A stretch of DNA of 64,000 nt. It comes from Algibacter mikhailovii (lineage in GTDB: Bacteria > Bacteroidota > Bacteroidia > Flavobacteriales > Flavobacteriaceae). The stretch lies in the NCBI RefSeq assembly GCF_014651495.1, contig NZ_BMWZ01000005.1:310001-374000 (forward strand), given 5' to 3'. Each line of letters opens with the position of its first letter. The first letter of the stretch is position 1. Below are positions 25,633 through 34,466 of the stretch, one piece after another. The translations under genes and the position numbers were made by a program. A model generated the notes under the pieces. That model saw only the letters and a list, made by a program, of their open reading frames with translations, ran no database searches and was not told the DNA's origin.

Positions 25633-27723
25633 TTAATCTTTTATAGTAGGTGGAGTGGAAGGCAAATAAGGTTTTATTTGGTTTTGTGCTTCTTCTAATT
25701 GTTTTTCTCCTCTTTTAATTGATGCCTGTAAATATTCCAAATCGCCTTCAAAAAGACCAGCTTCTAAATCTGCTCCAATATAAAGTACAAAATTCCAAAA
25801 AAGCCAACCGTTGGCAGCTTCAAATTTGTCAATGAATTCATTGGATTTTTCTATATCTCCCAAAGCTGCATGAAGAAAAAATAACTGATAATAACTTAAA
25901 GGTGTGTCTAGACTTTCTTTAGAGCTTAATAAGGTGTTATATAAATCAATTTGTTTTCTCAATAATTCTTTTCCGGCTTCTATCTGCCCATCGCGGATTA
26001 AACACATGCCATAACCCCAATAAACCGTTCTTGATGCTAAAGAATTTACGCCTTCTTTTTCAACTTGATTATAGCATTTTTCCCAGTATATTTTTCCTTT
26101 TTTAAAATCTCTCTTATGCATGTGTAGTGCTCCTAATAATGCATTGCGCTGTTGATTATCCTTAAGTAGATTTTTATTAACATAGTTAAGAGCGTCATTA
26201 TACCTTCTAAACTGTATGAATGAATACACTCTATCTCTTCTAAACCTTTTTACAGTCTGTAATTCAAATATTTTATCAAAATAATAATCTACAAAGAATG
26301 AGTTGTTTAGTGTTCTGTAAAACTCAAGGTAGTGCGTATAGAGCCCTATTAGCTGGCCTCTAGATTGGGCGTATTTTTCTGCCTCTTTAAGGGTTAATAT
26401 AGCTTCTTTGTAGTTGTTCTTTCTTTTATAAATGCGAATTAAATTTAATAAAGCACCCACATTATTAGGGTAAATTGTTAAACTCTTTTCGTAATCTAAA
26501 ATCGCTTTATCGTCTTCATTTATTAACAAGAAGTAATTTCCTCTTATATTATAAGCTAATGAATTATTTGGGCTTAATTCTAAAGCTTTATTTGTTAAAT
26601 GAAGGACTTCATTTATATTGTTATTATCGCCTACATAGTCTCCATATCGTTCAAAAGTAGTGAATGCGAGACCGATATAAGGTGAACTATATAATGAGTC
26701 ACTTTTAATAGCTAGTTCATAAGACGTTTTGGCTTTGTTAATTAATTCTAACCAAACATCATGTTTTTGAAAAGCGCGGTTGGCTTTAAACCTATATTCC
26801 TCACCTTTTAAAAAATACTCATAGGCCGTTTTATTTTGTGTTGGAATGGCACTTAATTCATTTTGCAAATTTGGAGAAATAATGGTCTCAAGATTGCTAG
26901 AAATGGATTCTATTACATTAGCTTGAACCGTAAACATTTCTGAAACATCTTCATCATAGCGGTCAGACCAAAGAATTTTGTTATCATCTACTCTAATTAA
27001 TTCAGCTGAGATAATGGCGCGATCTTTTATGCGCTGAACATGTCCTTCAATAACATAATTTACTTCAAGTTCTTTAGCAATGGTTTTTAAAGGTGTTGAT
27101 GAATTTCTGTAGCGTTCTACGGAACGTCTTGAAACTACTGTGAACTCAGGTATTTTTGATAATTGATCACGAATTCCTCCCATGATGCCATTACAAAAAA
27201 ATAAATTTTCTTTATTAGTGCTATTATTTACAAATGGTAATACGGCTATAGATTTTTTGAGATTTTCATCAAGACCATTAGCCTTGTTGACAGTTTCATT
27301 AAATATTATTAAACCAACCAGAATCAATACGGGGATAATTGCAAGTATTTTTTTTGAAAACGTTTTTTTTGGAGGAGAAATAGTTCTTTGATTTTTCACT
27401 TCTCCAGGAGGATAACCATAAAAGTTATGAAAACAGGTATTGAAATAAGTTGGACTTGTGAAACCAACCCGGTAAGCTATTTCTGAAGCCGTAAACTCAT
27501 TTTTTTTAAGGAGTTCCATCGCTCTTTCTAGGCGATATTCTCTAATAAACTGGCTTGTTGATTTACCGTTTATATCTTTTAATTTTCTATGTAATTGTGA
27601 CCTGCTATATCCTATTTCATCAGCTAGCTCTGAAACTCCAAAATTTTCGTTTTCAAAATTAACTTTAAGAATACTTGTCAATTTATTAATGAAAGACTCA
27701 TCTATGGACAACTTCTGGTTCAT
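25633..27723 (-). CDS. AraC-type regulator fused to membrane helix, FlgO/TolB-like and TPR domains
   Basis: 696 residues. An AraC-type helix-turn-helix domain comes first (about 10-112; FGVSELADEIGYSRSQLHRK and ASEIAYRVGFTSPTYFN), then one membrane helix (about 127-147), then a domain of the FlgO/TolB-N type seen in adenylate-cyclase-like proteins (SIAVLPFVNNS, YVIEGHVQR, LWSDRYDED; about 155-285), then TPR repeats to about 650. So DNA-binding is cytoplasmic and the sensor part periplasmic. It is the obvious candidate to control the two lipoprotein genes with matching leaders just downstream (inference). Confidence 0.9.
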   Translation of the reverse strand: MNQKLSIDESFINKLTSILKVNFENENFGVSELADEIGYSRSQLHRKLKDINGKSTSQFIREYRLERAMELLKKNEFTASEIAYRVGFTSPTYFNTCFHNFYGYPPGEVKNQRTISPPKKTFSKKILAIIPVLILVGLIIFNETVNKANGLDENLKKSIAVLPFVNNSTNKENLFFCNGIMGGIRDQLSKIPEFTVVSRRSVERYRNSSTPLKTIAKELEVNYVIEGHVQRIKDRAIISAELIRVDDNKILWSDRYDEDVSEMFTVQANVIESISSNLETIISPNLQNELSAIPTQNKTAYEYFLKGEEYRFKANRAFQKHDVWLELINKAKTSYELAIKSDSLYSSPYIGLAFTTFERYGDYVGDNNNINEVLHLTNKALELSPNNSLAYNIRGNYFLLINEDDKAILDYEKSLTIYPNNVGALLNLIRIYKRKNNYKEAILTLKEAEKYAQSRGQLIGLYTHYLEFYRTLNNSFFVDYYFDKIFELQTVKRFRRDRVYSFIQFRRYNDALNYVNKNLLKDNQQRNALLGALHMHKRDFKKGKIYWEKCYNQVEKEGVNSLASRTVYWGYGMCLIRDGQIEAGKELLRKQIDLYNTLLSSKESLDTPLSYYQLFFLHAALGDIEKSNEFIDKFEAANGWLFWNFVLYIGADLEAGLFEGDLEYLQASIKRGEKQLEEAQNQIKPYLPSTPPTIKD

Positions 27724-28129
27724 TATAAATTTTAATTACCGGTTAAGACCTAATTATTCTTTCTGGGCTATTAAAAACTGAGAGCCTTTCTTTCATACAG
27801 AGCTACTCAAATATAAGCATAAAAAAGTAATCAGAAAAAGTTTACGAAAAAAGAAATGCTTAAATTTGAAGTTATTAAAGGTGTTTCAATCATACTATTT
27901 ACTGAGATTTCTACTTCATAGATATACGAAGTTATTTGCCATACTATGCTGTAATTCTTATGGAAAGAGCTTTTAGTTTTCTGGCATACTTTCGTATAGC
28001 AGTTTGTCTTTAAAAGGAAAAGATGTTTTGCAATGTCTTACGGCTACGGTAAGATTTATTATTTCTGTTGTATTAAAAGGCATTACAGGTTAATACTTAC
28101 TATTAGCGTTTTGAATGTTTTGGTTCTCT
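27724..28129. other. non-coding gap, no gene seen
   Basis: About 400 bases between the AraC-TPR gene and the PspC-like gene. Two short imperfect hairpins are present (around 27983-28005, CATAC-TTTC-GTATAG core, and around 28040-28056, CTTAC/GTAAG). No open frame with coding character is visible. Confidence 0.4.
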
Positions 28130-28279
28130 TTATTTTGAAAAGAGCTTTACTAACCATAATATCAAGTAAAGGCCAACACCAACACCAAAGAATAAAACGC
28201 TAATAACAAAGGCAATGCGAATATGCGATGTTTTCCAACCTAATTTTCCACTTAACCACTCTGAAACTCCTAAAATCAT
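28130..28279 (-). CDS. small PspC-domain membrane protein
   Basis: 49 residues, ATG at 28279, TAA at 28130-28132. The sequence has the marks of the PspC (phage shock protein C) domain: ILGVSEWLSGKLGW at the start, then IRIAFVISVLFFGVG, then GLYLILWLVKLF, with one membrane helix and a reentrant Gly-rich part. PspC domains occur alone in short Bacteroidota proteins. Inner-membrane envelope-stress role is known for the family; here nothing else of the Psp system is nearby. Single gene. Confidence 0.75.
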   Translation of the reverse strand: MILGVSEWLSGKLGWKTSHIRIAFVISVLFFGVGVGLYLILWLVKLFSK

Positions 28280-28584
28280 ATAACACTATTAATTAGTTAA
28301 TAAACCAAATATAAGTAATCCGATTATTTATCATTGGGGATACATACTTTTTTATCAAAATAGGTGTTAATTAAATGCGTGGAATACCCCATAAATAAGT
28401 GGACATGTATTGCTGTTAAGTTTTATCAGGTCCTTATAAATCAGTAATGCAAATGCATGCCGTATTTTAATTAAATTGGACCTTTTTTTATATCTTTAAA
28501 TATTAGCATGTATTTATACAATTTTAAACGCTTGAAGTGTGTTAATATTTATAATTTCGCGTCTAGAATTAATATTATAAATTA
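28280..28584. other. intergenic region between divergent pspC-like and barrel-protein genes
   Basis: Non-coding. It holds widely spaced inverted arms AGGTCC (28428-28433) and GGACCT (28478-28483) followed by seven T, and the predicted promoter at 28532-28559. No gene is seen. Confidence 0.4.
28532..28559 (+). promoter_or_regulatory. predicted promoter of the BamA/TamA-like gene
   Basis: TTG (28532-28534), 17-base spacer, then TAATTTCG (28552-28559), one base off TAnnTTTG. Start codon follows 26 bases later. Confidence 0.45.
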
Positions 28585-29853
28585 ATGAATATAAACAACC
28601 CAATTGGATCTTCGGTTTTTCTGAAAGCGGTTATATTGCTTTTTTTATTCTGTACCATTAATATTTTTTCTCAAACTAAACAAGAATCAAAGGAAGCATG
28701 TGCGGTAAAATCATTACCAGAGCTTTTTAAAAAGAAAGATTCTGTTCTTACAATAAAGCCCATTAAGGATAGTTTTTTCTTGTTGATTCCCGTTATCGGG
28801 TCATCTCCAGCTACAGGGTTTCTATATGGGTTTGTAGGTCAATATACTTTTAAGGGAAAGCGCAGGGGAGACAGGTATTCTTCAATTAATGCAGGCGCAA
28901 CATATACCACAAATAATCAGCTTTTGGTAAATGTGAAGAACACTGTATTACTAAAGCATAATAAAATTTATTTGAATGGTGACTGGAGGTTTTATCTTTT
29001 TACGCAGTCTAATTATGGTCTGGGGTCTGATATAATTCCACCCATGCGAAAGGATGATGGTTTTGTTTTAAGCGACTTAGAACAGCCCATGAATTATGAT
29101 TATCTGAAATTTCATCAAACCGTTTCTTTCCGAATTAAGGAGAACTTTTATATTGGTGGTGGTTTGCATATTGACGGCTATACTAATATTTCAGATAAAC
29201 TACTGGATATTGATAATGATGTGTTTACTGAACATTATAAGTACAGCGAAAGATATGGCTTCAACGCAAATGAATACTACGTGAGTGGTGTAAGTCTTAA
29301 TTTTGTTTTTGATTCTCGCGACAATCAAATAAATGCCAATAATGGGTGGTATGGTAATATAAATTTTAGATCTAACCCGGATTTTGGCAAGAATCAATCA
29401 GCAAGTTCAGTGCTGTTTACAGAATTTAAATATTATGTCCCATTAAGCAAAACCAATCTTCAACATGTGCTCGCTTTTTGGACCTATGGGCAGTTTTTAA
29501 CTAATGGTAATTTGCCTTATTTGAATCTTCCAGCACTTGGCTGGGATAAAACAAGTAGGGGCGGACGTGGATACGTGCAAGGTCTCCTTAGAGGTCAGAA
29601 CTTCGCATATTTGGAGACAGAATATCGCTTTCCTATTTCCTGTAACCAATTAGTAAGTGGTGCTGTGTTTGCCAATTTCACAACAGCTAGCGATAAAGAT
29701 AGAAATGTTAAGCTTTTTAGTGCAATACAACCTGCTGTTGGGGTAGGACTGCGTATACTCATTGATAAGTCAACCCGTACTAATTTGGTTTTAAATCAAG
29801 TTTGGGGGCGACACTCTGATGCATTTTATTTAAATGCTGGTGAAACTTTTTAA
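28585..29853 (+). CDS. BamA/TamA-family outer-membrane barrel protein
   Basis: 422 residues. Signal peptide up to about residue 31 (NIFSQ), short linker, then a 16-strand-type barrel of the surface-antigen (D15) family from about residue 75 to the end. The typical FDSRDNQINANNGWY segment lies near 240 and the RGGRGYVQG / LRGQNFAYLETEYRFP part, which resembles the lid-lock VRGF region, near 332-352. No POTRA domains are visible, so it is not BamA itself; such POTRA-less members are exported-protein or lipid related. It stands alone. Confidence 0.85.
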   Translation: MNINNPIGSSVFLKAVILLFLFCTINIFSQTKQESKEACAVKSLPELFKKKDSVLTIKPIKDSFFLLIPVIGSSPATGFLYGFVGQYTFKGKRRGDRYSSINAGATYTTNNQLLVNVKNTVLLKHNKIYLNGDWRFYLFTQSNYGLGSDIIPPMRKDDGFVLSDLEQPMNYDYLKFHQTVSFRIKENFYIGGGLHIDGYTNISDKLLDIDNDVFTEHYKYSERYGFNANEYYVSGVSLNFVFDSRDNQINANNGWYGNINFRSNPDFGKNQSASSVLFTEFKYYVPLSKTNLQHVLAFWTYGQFLTNGNLPYLNLPALGWDKTSRGGRGYVQGLLRGQNFAYLETEYRFPISCNQLVSGAVFANFTTASDKDRNVKLFSAIQPAVGVGLRILIDKSTRTNLVLNQVWGRHSDAFYLNAGETF

Positions 29854-29941
29854 TCCTGCTATAAGTAACATTTAGGTAATGGGGCCAAACTGGATTCAGG
29901 TGAAGATTTCTATTTTATCTTATAAAAAGTCTTAAGATAGG

Positions 29942-30274
29942 CTAGCAAATGAAATGTTTCAAATGATTTAAGATAGAAAGTACTTGACGACTTATTTGAA
30001 CGCCATTCTTTTCATATTTGCTTTTTATACTTATTTCGAAATTTAATAGGTTGTTTTCGTATGATTTTTCAAATATCTGCAGGCAGATGCCGGGGAAATA
30101 AACTGTTAATCCTTTCTCATTGTCCTGTAAATACAACTCATATTCTGCACTTACCCAATTTAAAAACCTATTAAACTCAGCCTTATTTAATATGGTTTCT
30201 TGGTGAACCATGGTAAATGAATCCGTTGGTTTATTTGAAATTCTTTTATTTTTATTAGTCTTCATATCAATCAT
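29942..30274 (-). CDS. small protein of unknown function, last gene of the GlcNAc operon
   Basis: 110 residues (ATG 30274; a second in-frame ATG lies nine bases on). Cytoplasmic in appearance, with mixed helix and strand; the part from about 30 to 108 (NRFLNWVSAEYELYLQDNEK, then ISRQVLSILNHL) looks like a compact alpha/beta domain. No family is recognised. It starts nine bases after the stop of the VCBS lipoprotein, so it is part of the same transcript. Confidence 0.6.
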   Translation of the reverse strand: MIDMKTNKNKRISNKPTDSFTMVHQETILNKAEFNRFLNWVSAEYELYLQDNEKGLTVYFPGICLQIFEKSYENNLLNFEISIKSKYEKNGVQISRQVLSILNHLKHFIC

Positions 30275-30283
30275 AACCTATAC

Positions 30284-33200
30284 TTATTGGGGTTCATCAT
30301 GTCTTAGTATATTGAGTGAATTATTCTTATTCAATATGATAAAATGAACTTGACCTTTAATTTTAATTTTTTTAATAGCTTGTGCCTCATGATGATTTAA
30401 GGCGTTTAAATCGTGGGTAATGGTAAACCCGCCGTCTTCATTTCCTAACAAGATATACCCTGCAGATGCATCATATCTTATGGTTTCAACTTCGGCATCA
30501 TAGATATTACCAATGCCAAATACATCCATTATCCCGTCATAATTTAGATCATGAATCTCAAAGCCTAATGTTGGACTAAATTGCGCCTGCACAGGAAGAT
30601 CAATTATTTCAAAACCGCGTTTGCCATTATTTTTGATAAGTACCGTATTGAAGTTGTTGGCCTCATAATGATAGGCGTTTTTTAGCTTATCTGCACCATA
30701 TATATCGGGTAAGGTAGATGCCGCAAAGGCTTTATACGTCTTAAGTTTTTTGTTAATAAATGGTGTTTGTTGAGACGAACATTCTTTACCTCTAACAGGA
30801 AGTAAATCACCTGTTTTAGACACCTTACTCAAAACAACATCAAATGATTTGTTACCATCTAAATAGTCGGCATAAATATGTAATGGTTTTTCAATAGTAG
30901 GATGAAATTTATTGTTATTGCCCCAATTTCCAATCAAATAATCTTGGTCTCCATCATGGTCAAAATCAAAGTCCTTTATGGACTGACACCAGCCAACAAA
31001 ACCATTTAACGTTGTATTTGTTTTTACTGTAAATGCATTTTCGCTGTTCTCAAATATTTGAATGCCCATCCATTCTCCAACCACTATTAAATCCAAATCA
31101 CCATCTAAATCAAAATCAGAAAATAGACCATCATTAGCCATACTTAATTGGTTGACACCGGTTAACTTTTCGGATGTGACGTCTTTTAAAATGCCATTAT
31201 GGTTTTCTAATAATTTGGATGGGTATGCCAAAGGATATTTACCAGATATGACACCTCCTGCCAAAAAAGCATCTAAATCGCCGTCCTTATCATAGTCTGC
31301 AAATAGTATTTTCTTTGAATGCATTAGGTTCTTAGCTAAAGACCCCTTGCTATAGCTGCCTTTACCGTTGTTAATGTATAGTCGGTCTTGTAATAAGGCA
31401 TTATTCTCGGGAATTTCATACCCTCCTGAAGTCACGTAGATATCTAAATCACCATCAGAATCTATATCCACAAAAGCGGCGTCTGTATCTTCATAAGCTT
31501 TGTCTGATTGGAATAGCGCTTCGTTTGATGATTTAAAAACGCCGTCTTTATTTTGAATATAAAGGGCTCCTGATTCACCTTGCGCGTTTCCTAAGAATAA
31601 ATCGTCTAAACCATCGCCGTTAACATCTCCAATGGCCATTGGAGCGCCTTTCTCTGATTGCTTTTGTGGTAATAATAATTGTAGTTTAAAATCATCAAAC
31701 ACATTTTCTTTTTGTACATAATCTATACCAATGTCAGCAGGTGTGATTTTTTTGAAATAGCTAATAGGTTGGGTCTTAGCATTAGTAGTGTGAATACTAT
31801 TGGTATGCTTTAAGGATATGGATTGATTAACAGCTACATCCCTTAAAACTTGGGTCTTTTGATCGGGCCATGTAATGGATATGCTATCTATTTTTTTGTT
31901 TGAGCCCAAGCCAAAATGTAATTTATTGGTAACTGAGGACTGATATCCCCGGCTAAGAAATAAGGTTTTAGACTGTGCTAGTGCATTTGAATAAACCGAA
32001 ACTGTGCTACCTATACCAAATCTGTTTTGTTCTGAACCTTCCAGACTAAATTTAATATAACTGCTTTCTGTATTGTTTTTATACACTGAAGCCGCCTCGC
32101 CCTGGTTATTCGTTACCAAATCTAAATCACCATCATTATCCAAATCAGAATACACTGCGCCACTTGAGTTTACATTTTTCTCAAACCCCCAAGCTGTAAT
32201 TTGATTTTTGAATCTTAAGTTTTTAGTATTTTGAAATATGTAATTATTCAATTTGGCTGAAGGCATCATATTTATAGCTTCATCTAAAGAGACCTTTTTT
32301 CGATTTTGAATATTGCTACGCATTTGGTTTCTAAAGTCTTGATTGGATAAATCGTTTTCAATACCATTAGTTACAAAAACATCTTTATAACCGTCATTGT
32401 CAAAATCAGCAATAAGGGGTGCCCAACTCCAATCTGTTTTAGAAACACCTGCTAATTGCCCTATGTCACTATAGGTACCATCGGCATTATTGAGTTGTAA
32501 CATGTTCGACATGTATTGGTGGTGGTAGCCACTTTCAACTATTAAATTGAAGTTGTCTGTGCTCATTGTTGCCATATTTTCTTTGCTTCTTATATGGTCT
32601 TCAGCAAGCATGTCTAAAACAATCAAATCCGGTAATAAGTCATTATTGATATCTGCATAATCAGAACCCATACTATTTGCCGAAATATGTTTAAATCTTG
32701 ATAATGCTTCGTCTTTAAAAGTCCCGTCACCTTGGTTTATATAAAGGAAATCAGGTTCTAAAAAATCATTGGCAACATAAATATCAAGTAAATTATCATT
32801 ATTGAAATCCCCAATACTTGCACTTAGACCCCAGGCCTTATTTTCTAGTCCAGCATGTTTAGTAATGTTGGTAAAAATATGCCCATCATTTCTAAACAGC
32901 TGATCGGAGTGATAGGGTTCTTTAGAGTCTTGAATTTTTGGGTTTATTATGGTGTTGTTTTGAAAATCGGAGCGGTGATTGACTAAGTAGGCATCTAAAT
33001 CCCCGTCATTATCATAATCAAAAAAGTAGGCCTGTACAGAAAAACCAAAATGATCTAATCCGTACTTTTTGGCTTCTTCTTTAAACGTTTTGTTTTTCTG
33101 ATTGATGTATAATTTATTTTTTCGCTGATTATGATTTCTTAAAGAACCCGATTTACAGACATAAATATCCAACCAACCGTCATTATTTATGTCTACCATA

Positions 33201-33592
33201 GACACACCTGTTGTCCAGCCCACTTTGTCTTCCACTTGGGCTTTTGTAGTAATATCTTGAAATTTGAAATCTCCCCCGTTTAAATACAGCTTATTTGACT
33301 CTTGATTTGAGGTGAAATATAAATCTTCAAGACCATCATTATTAATGTCTCCAGCAGCAACGCCTGCCCCATTATAGATATACGCGTAGTTAATGAAGTT
33401 AAAATATAAGTTCTCTTTTACTGAATTGGTAAAATGTATATTACTTTGGGAATTATCAATAAGTTCAAAAAGAGTACTGCTAGAGTTTTTTGCCTTGTCG
33501 ACTTTTGTACATGCGTTTAAAACGAATAAAACAAGGACAAGAATGCTACTTTGAACGATTGATATGGATGCATTGTTTTTTTTAAAGGCCAT
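30284..33592 (-). CDS. VCBS/FG-GAP repeat lipoprotein with ASPIC/UnbV domains (CRTAC1-like)
   Basis: 1102 residues, lipoprotein signal (lipobox LNAC). It is built of FG-GAP/VCBS beta-propeller blades, each with a calcium-loop of the type DINNDGLEDLYF, DYDNDGDLDAYL or DFNNDNLLDIYV. An ASPIC/UnbV module lies near 505-605 (FGIGSTVSVYS, LHFGLGSNKKIDSISITWPD), and a second propeller follows. Such surface lipoproteins often accompany SusCD loci and are thought to bind glycans. It follows nagK by 19 bases, so it is probably a surface glycan-binding partner in this GlcNAc locus. Confidence 0.9.
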   Translation of the reverse strand: MAFKKNNASISIVQSSILVLVLFVLNACTKVDKAKNSSSTLFELIDNSQSNIHFTNSVKENLYFNFINYAYIYNGAGVAAGDINNDGLEDLYFTSNQESNKLYLNGGDFKFQDITTKAQVEDKVGWTTGVSMVDINNDGWLDIYVCKSGSLRNHNQRKNKLYINQKNKTFKEEAKKYGLDHFGFSVQAYFFDYDNDGDLDAYLVNHRSDFQNNTIINPKIQDSKEPYHSDQLFRNDGHIFTNITKHAGLENKAWGLSASIGDFNNDNLLDIYVANDFLEPDFLYINQGDGTFKDEALSRFKHISANSMGSDYADINNDLLPDLIVLDMLAEDHIRSKENMATMSTDNFNLIVESGYHHQYMSNMLQLNNADGTYSDIGQLAGVSKTDWSWAPLIADFDNDGYKDVFVTNGIENDLSNQDFRNQMRSNIQNRKKVSLDEAINMMPSAKLNNYIFQNTKNLRFKNQITAWGFEKNVNSSGAVYSDLDNDGDLDLVTNNQGEAASVYKNNTESSYIKFSLEGSEQNRFGIGSTVSVYSNALAQSKTLFLSRGYQSSVTNKLHFGLGSNKKIDSISITWPDQKTQVLRDVAVNQSISLKHTNSIHTTNAKTQPISYFKKITPADIGIDYVQKENVFDDFKLQLLLPQKQSEKGAPMAIGDVNGDGLDDLFLGNAQGESGALYIQNKDGVFKSSNEALFQSDKAYEDTDAAFVDIDSDGDLDIYVTSGGYEIPENNALLQDRLYINNGKGSYSKGSLAKNLMHSKKILFADYDKDGDLDAFLAGGVISGKYPLAYPSKLLENHNGILKDVTSEKLTGVNQLSMANDGLFSDFDLDGDLDLIVVGEWMGIQIFENSENAFTVKTNTTLNGFVGWCQSIKDFDFDHDGDQDYLIGNWGNNNKFHPTIEKPLHIYADYLDGNKSFDVVLSKVSKTGDLLPVRGKECSSQQTPFINKKLKTYKAFAASTLPDIYGADKLKNAYHYEANNFNTVLIKNNGKRGFEIIDLPVQAQFSPTLGFEIHDLNYDGIMDVFGIGNIYDAEVETIRYDASAGYILLGNEDGGFTITHDLNALNHHEAQAIKKIKIKGQVHFIILNKNNSLNILRHDEPQ

Positions 33593-33611
33593 ATAATTGT
33601 TGTCTTATAGC

Positions 33612-34460
33612 TCAATTTAATTCAATTTGTTGTTTTATAATATTATCAATAGGACTTTTAACAAATTTTGCAGAATTAATCCCTCGTTCTTGAAGTGCTT
33701 GTTTTATAAATTCTTGCCCGTAATAAGCTACCGAGCCCACAAAATGAATGGGTACATGTTTTAATGTTTCTCTGTATTTAAGCACATGATTTTCAACAAA
33801 GGTCTTCATGCCTTCATAAATCATATTTTTGCAAAAAGGATGGGTACGATTCTCAAACAGAAAAGGAGCAAAGGAAGCAAGGTATTTATTCGGAGTTTCA
33901 GATTTATATAAATTCTTGATGATTTCTTTTTCCGCCAATTCAAATTGGTTTTCGAATAATAAGCGCAATTCCTTTGGCATTTTTTCGTAATAATAAGCTT
34001 GAAGCAGTACTTTTCCAAAGTAATTGCCACTGCCTTCGTCCATTAAGATATAGCCTAATGAAGGCGTTTTTAAATGGATGCTTTTTCCATCAAAATAACA
34101 ACAATTAGAACCTGTACCCAAAATGCAAACAACAGCTGGTTCTTTAGTTGTTGCTAGTACCGCTGCCATGGTATCTTCACTGGTTTCAGCTTTAGCATTT
34201 TTAAAGAAAGATTCCAAAATAGTATTCACTTTTTTTTGACTGCGTTTGGTGCCGCAGCCAGCTCCAAAAAACTTAATTTTAGTAATTTGGTCTTTGAATT
34301 TGTTTAAATCCTCACATTTAGAGATGACCTTTTGGAATTGCTTTTTTGTTAATATAGCCGGGTTAAGTCCTTTTGTCTTTATTCTAATAGGTTCAGAAGC
34401 ACTACGCTCGCAAAGAATCCAGTCGCATTTTGTAGATCCGCTATCGGCTATTAATATCAT
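33612..34460 (-). CDS. nagK: N-acetylglucosamine kinase (BadF/BadG ATPase family)
   Basis: 282 residues, ASKHA fold. The phosphate-1 motif is ADSGSTKCDWIL at the N-terminus; phosphate-2 motif VCILGTGSNCCYFD with adjacent TPSLGYILMDEGSGNYFG near 110-150; the adenosine motif VGSVAYYGQEF near 245. It transfers phosphate from ATP to GlcNAc in the cytoplasm, giving GlcNAc-6-phosphate. The neighbours GH20 (six bases upstream) and NagB fix the sugar with good confidence, though related kinases act on other amino sugars. Confidence 0.88.
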   Translation of the reverse strand: MILIADSGSTKCDWILCERSASEPIRIKTKGLNPAILTKKQFQKVISKCEDLNKFKDQITKIKFFGAGCGTKRSQKKVNTILESFFKNAKAETSEDTMAAVLATTKEPAVVCILGTGSNCCYFDGKSIHLKTPSLGYILMDEGSGNYFGKVLLQAYYYEKMPKELRLLFENQFELAEKEIIKNLYKSETPNKYLASFAPFLFENRTHPFCKNMIYEGMKTFVENHVLKYRETLKHVPIHFVGSVAYYGQEFIKQALQERGINSAKFVKSPIDNIIKQQIELN

Positions 34461-34466
34461 AATTTA

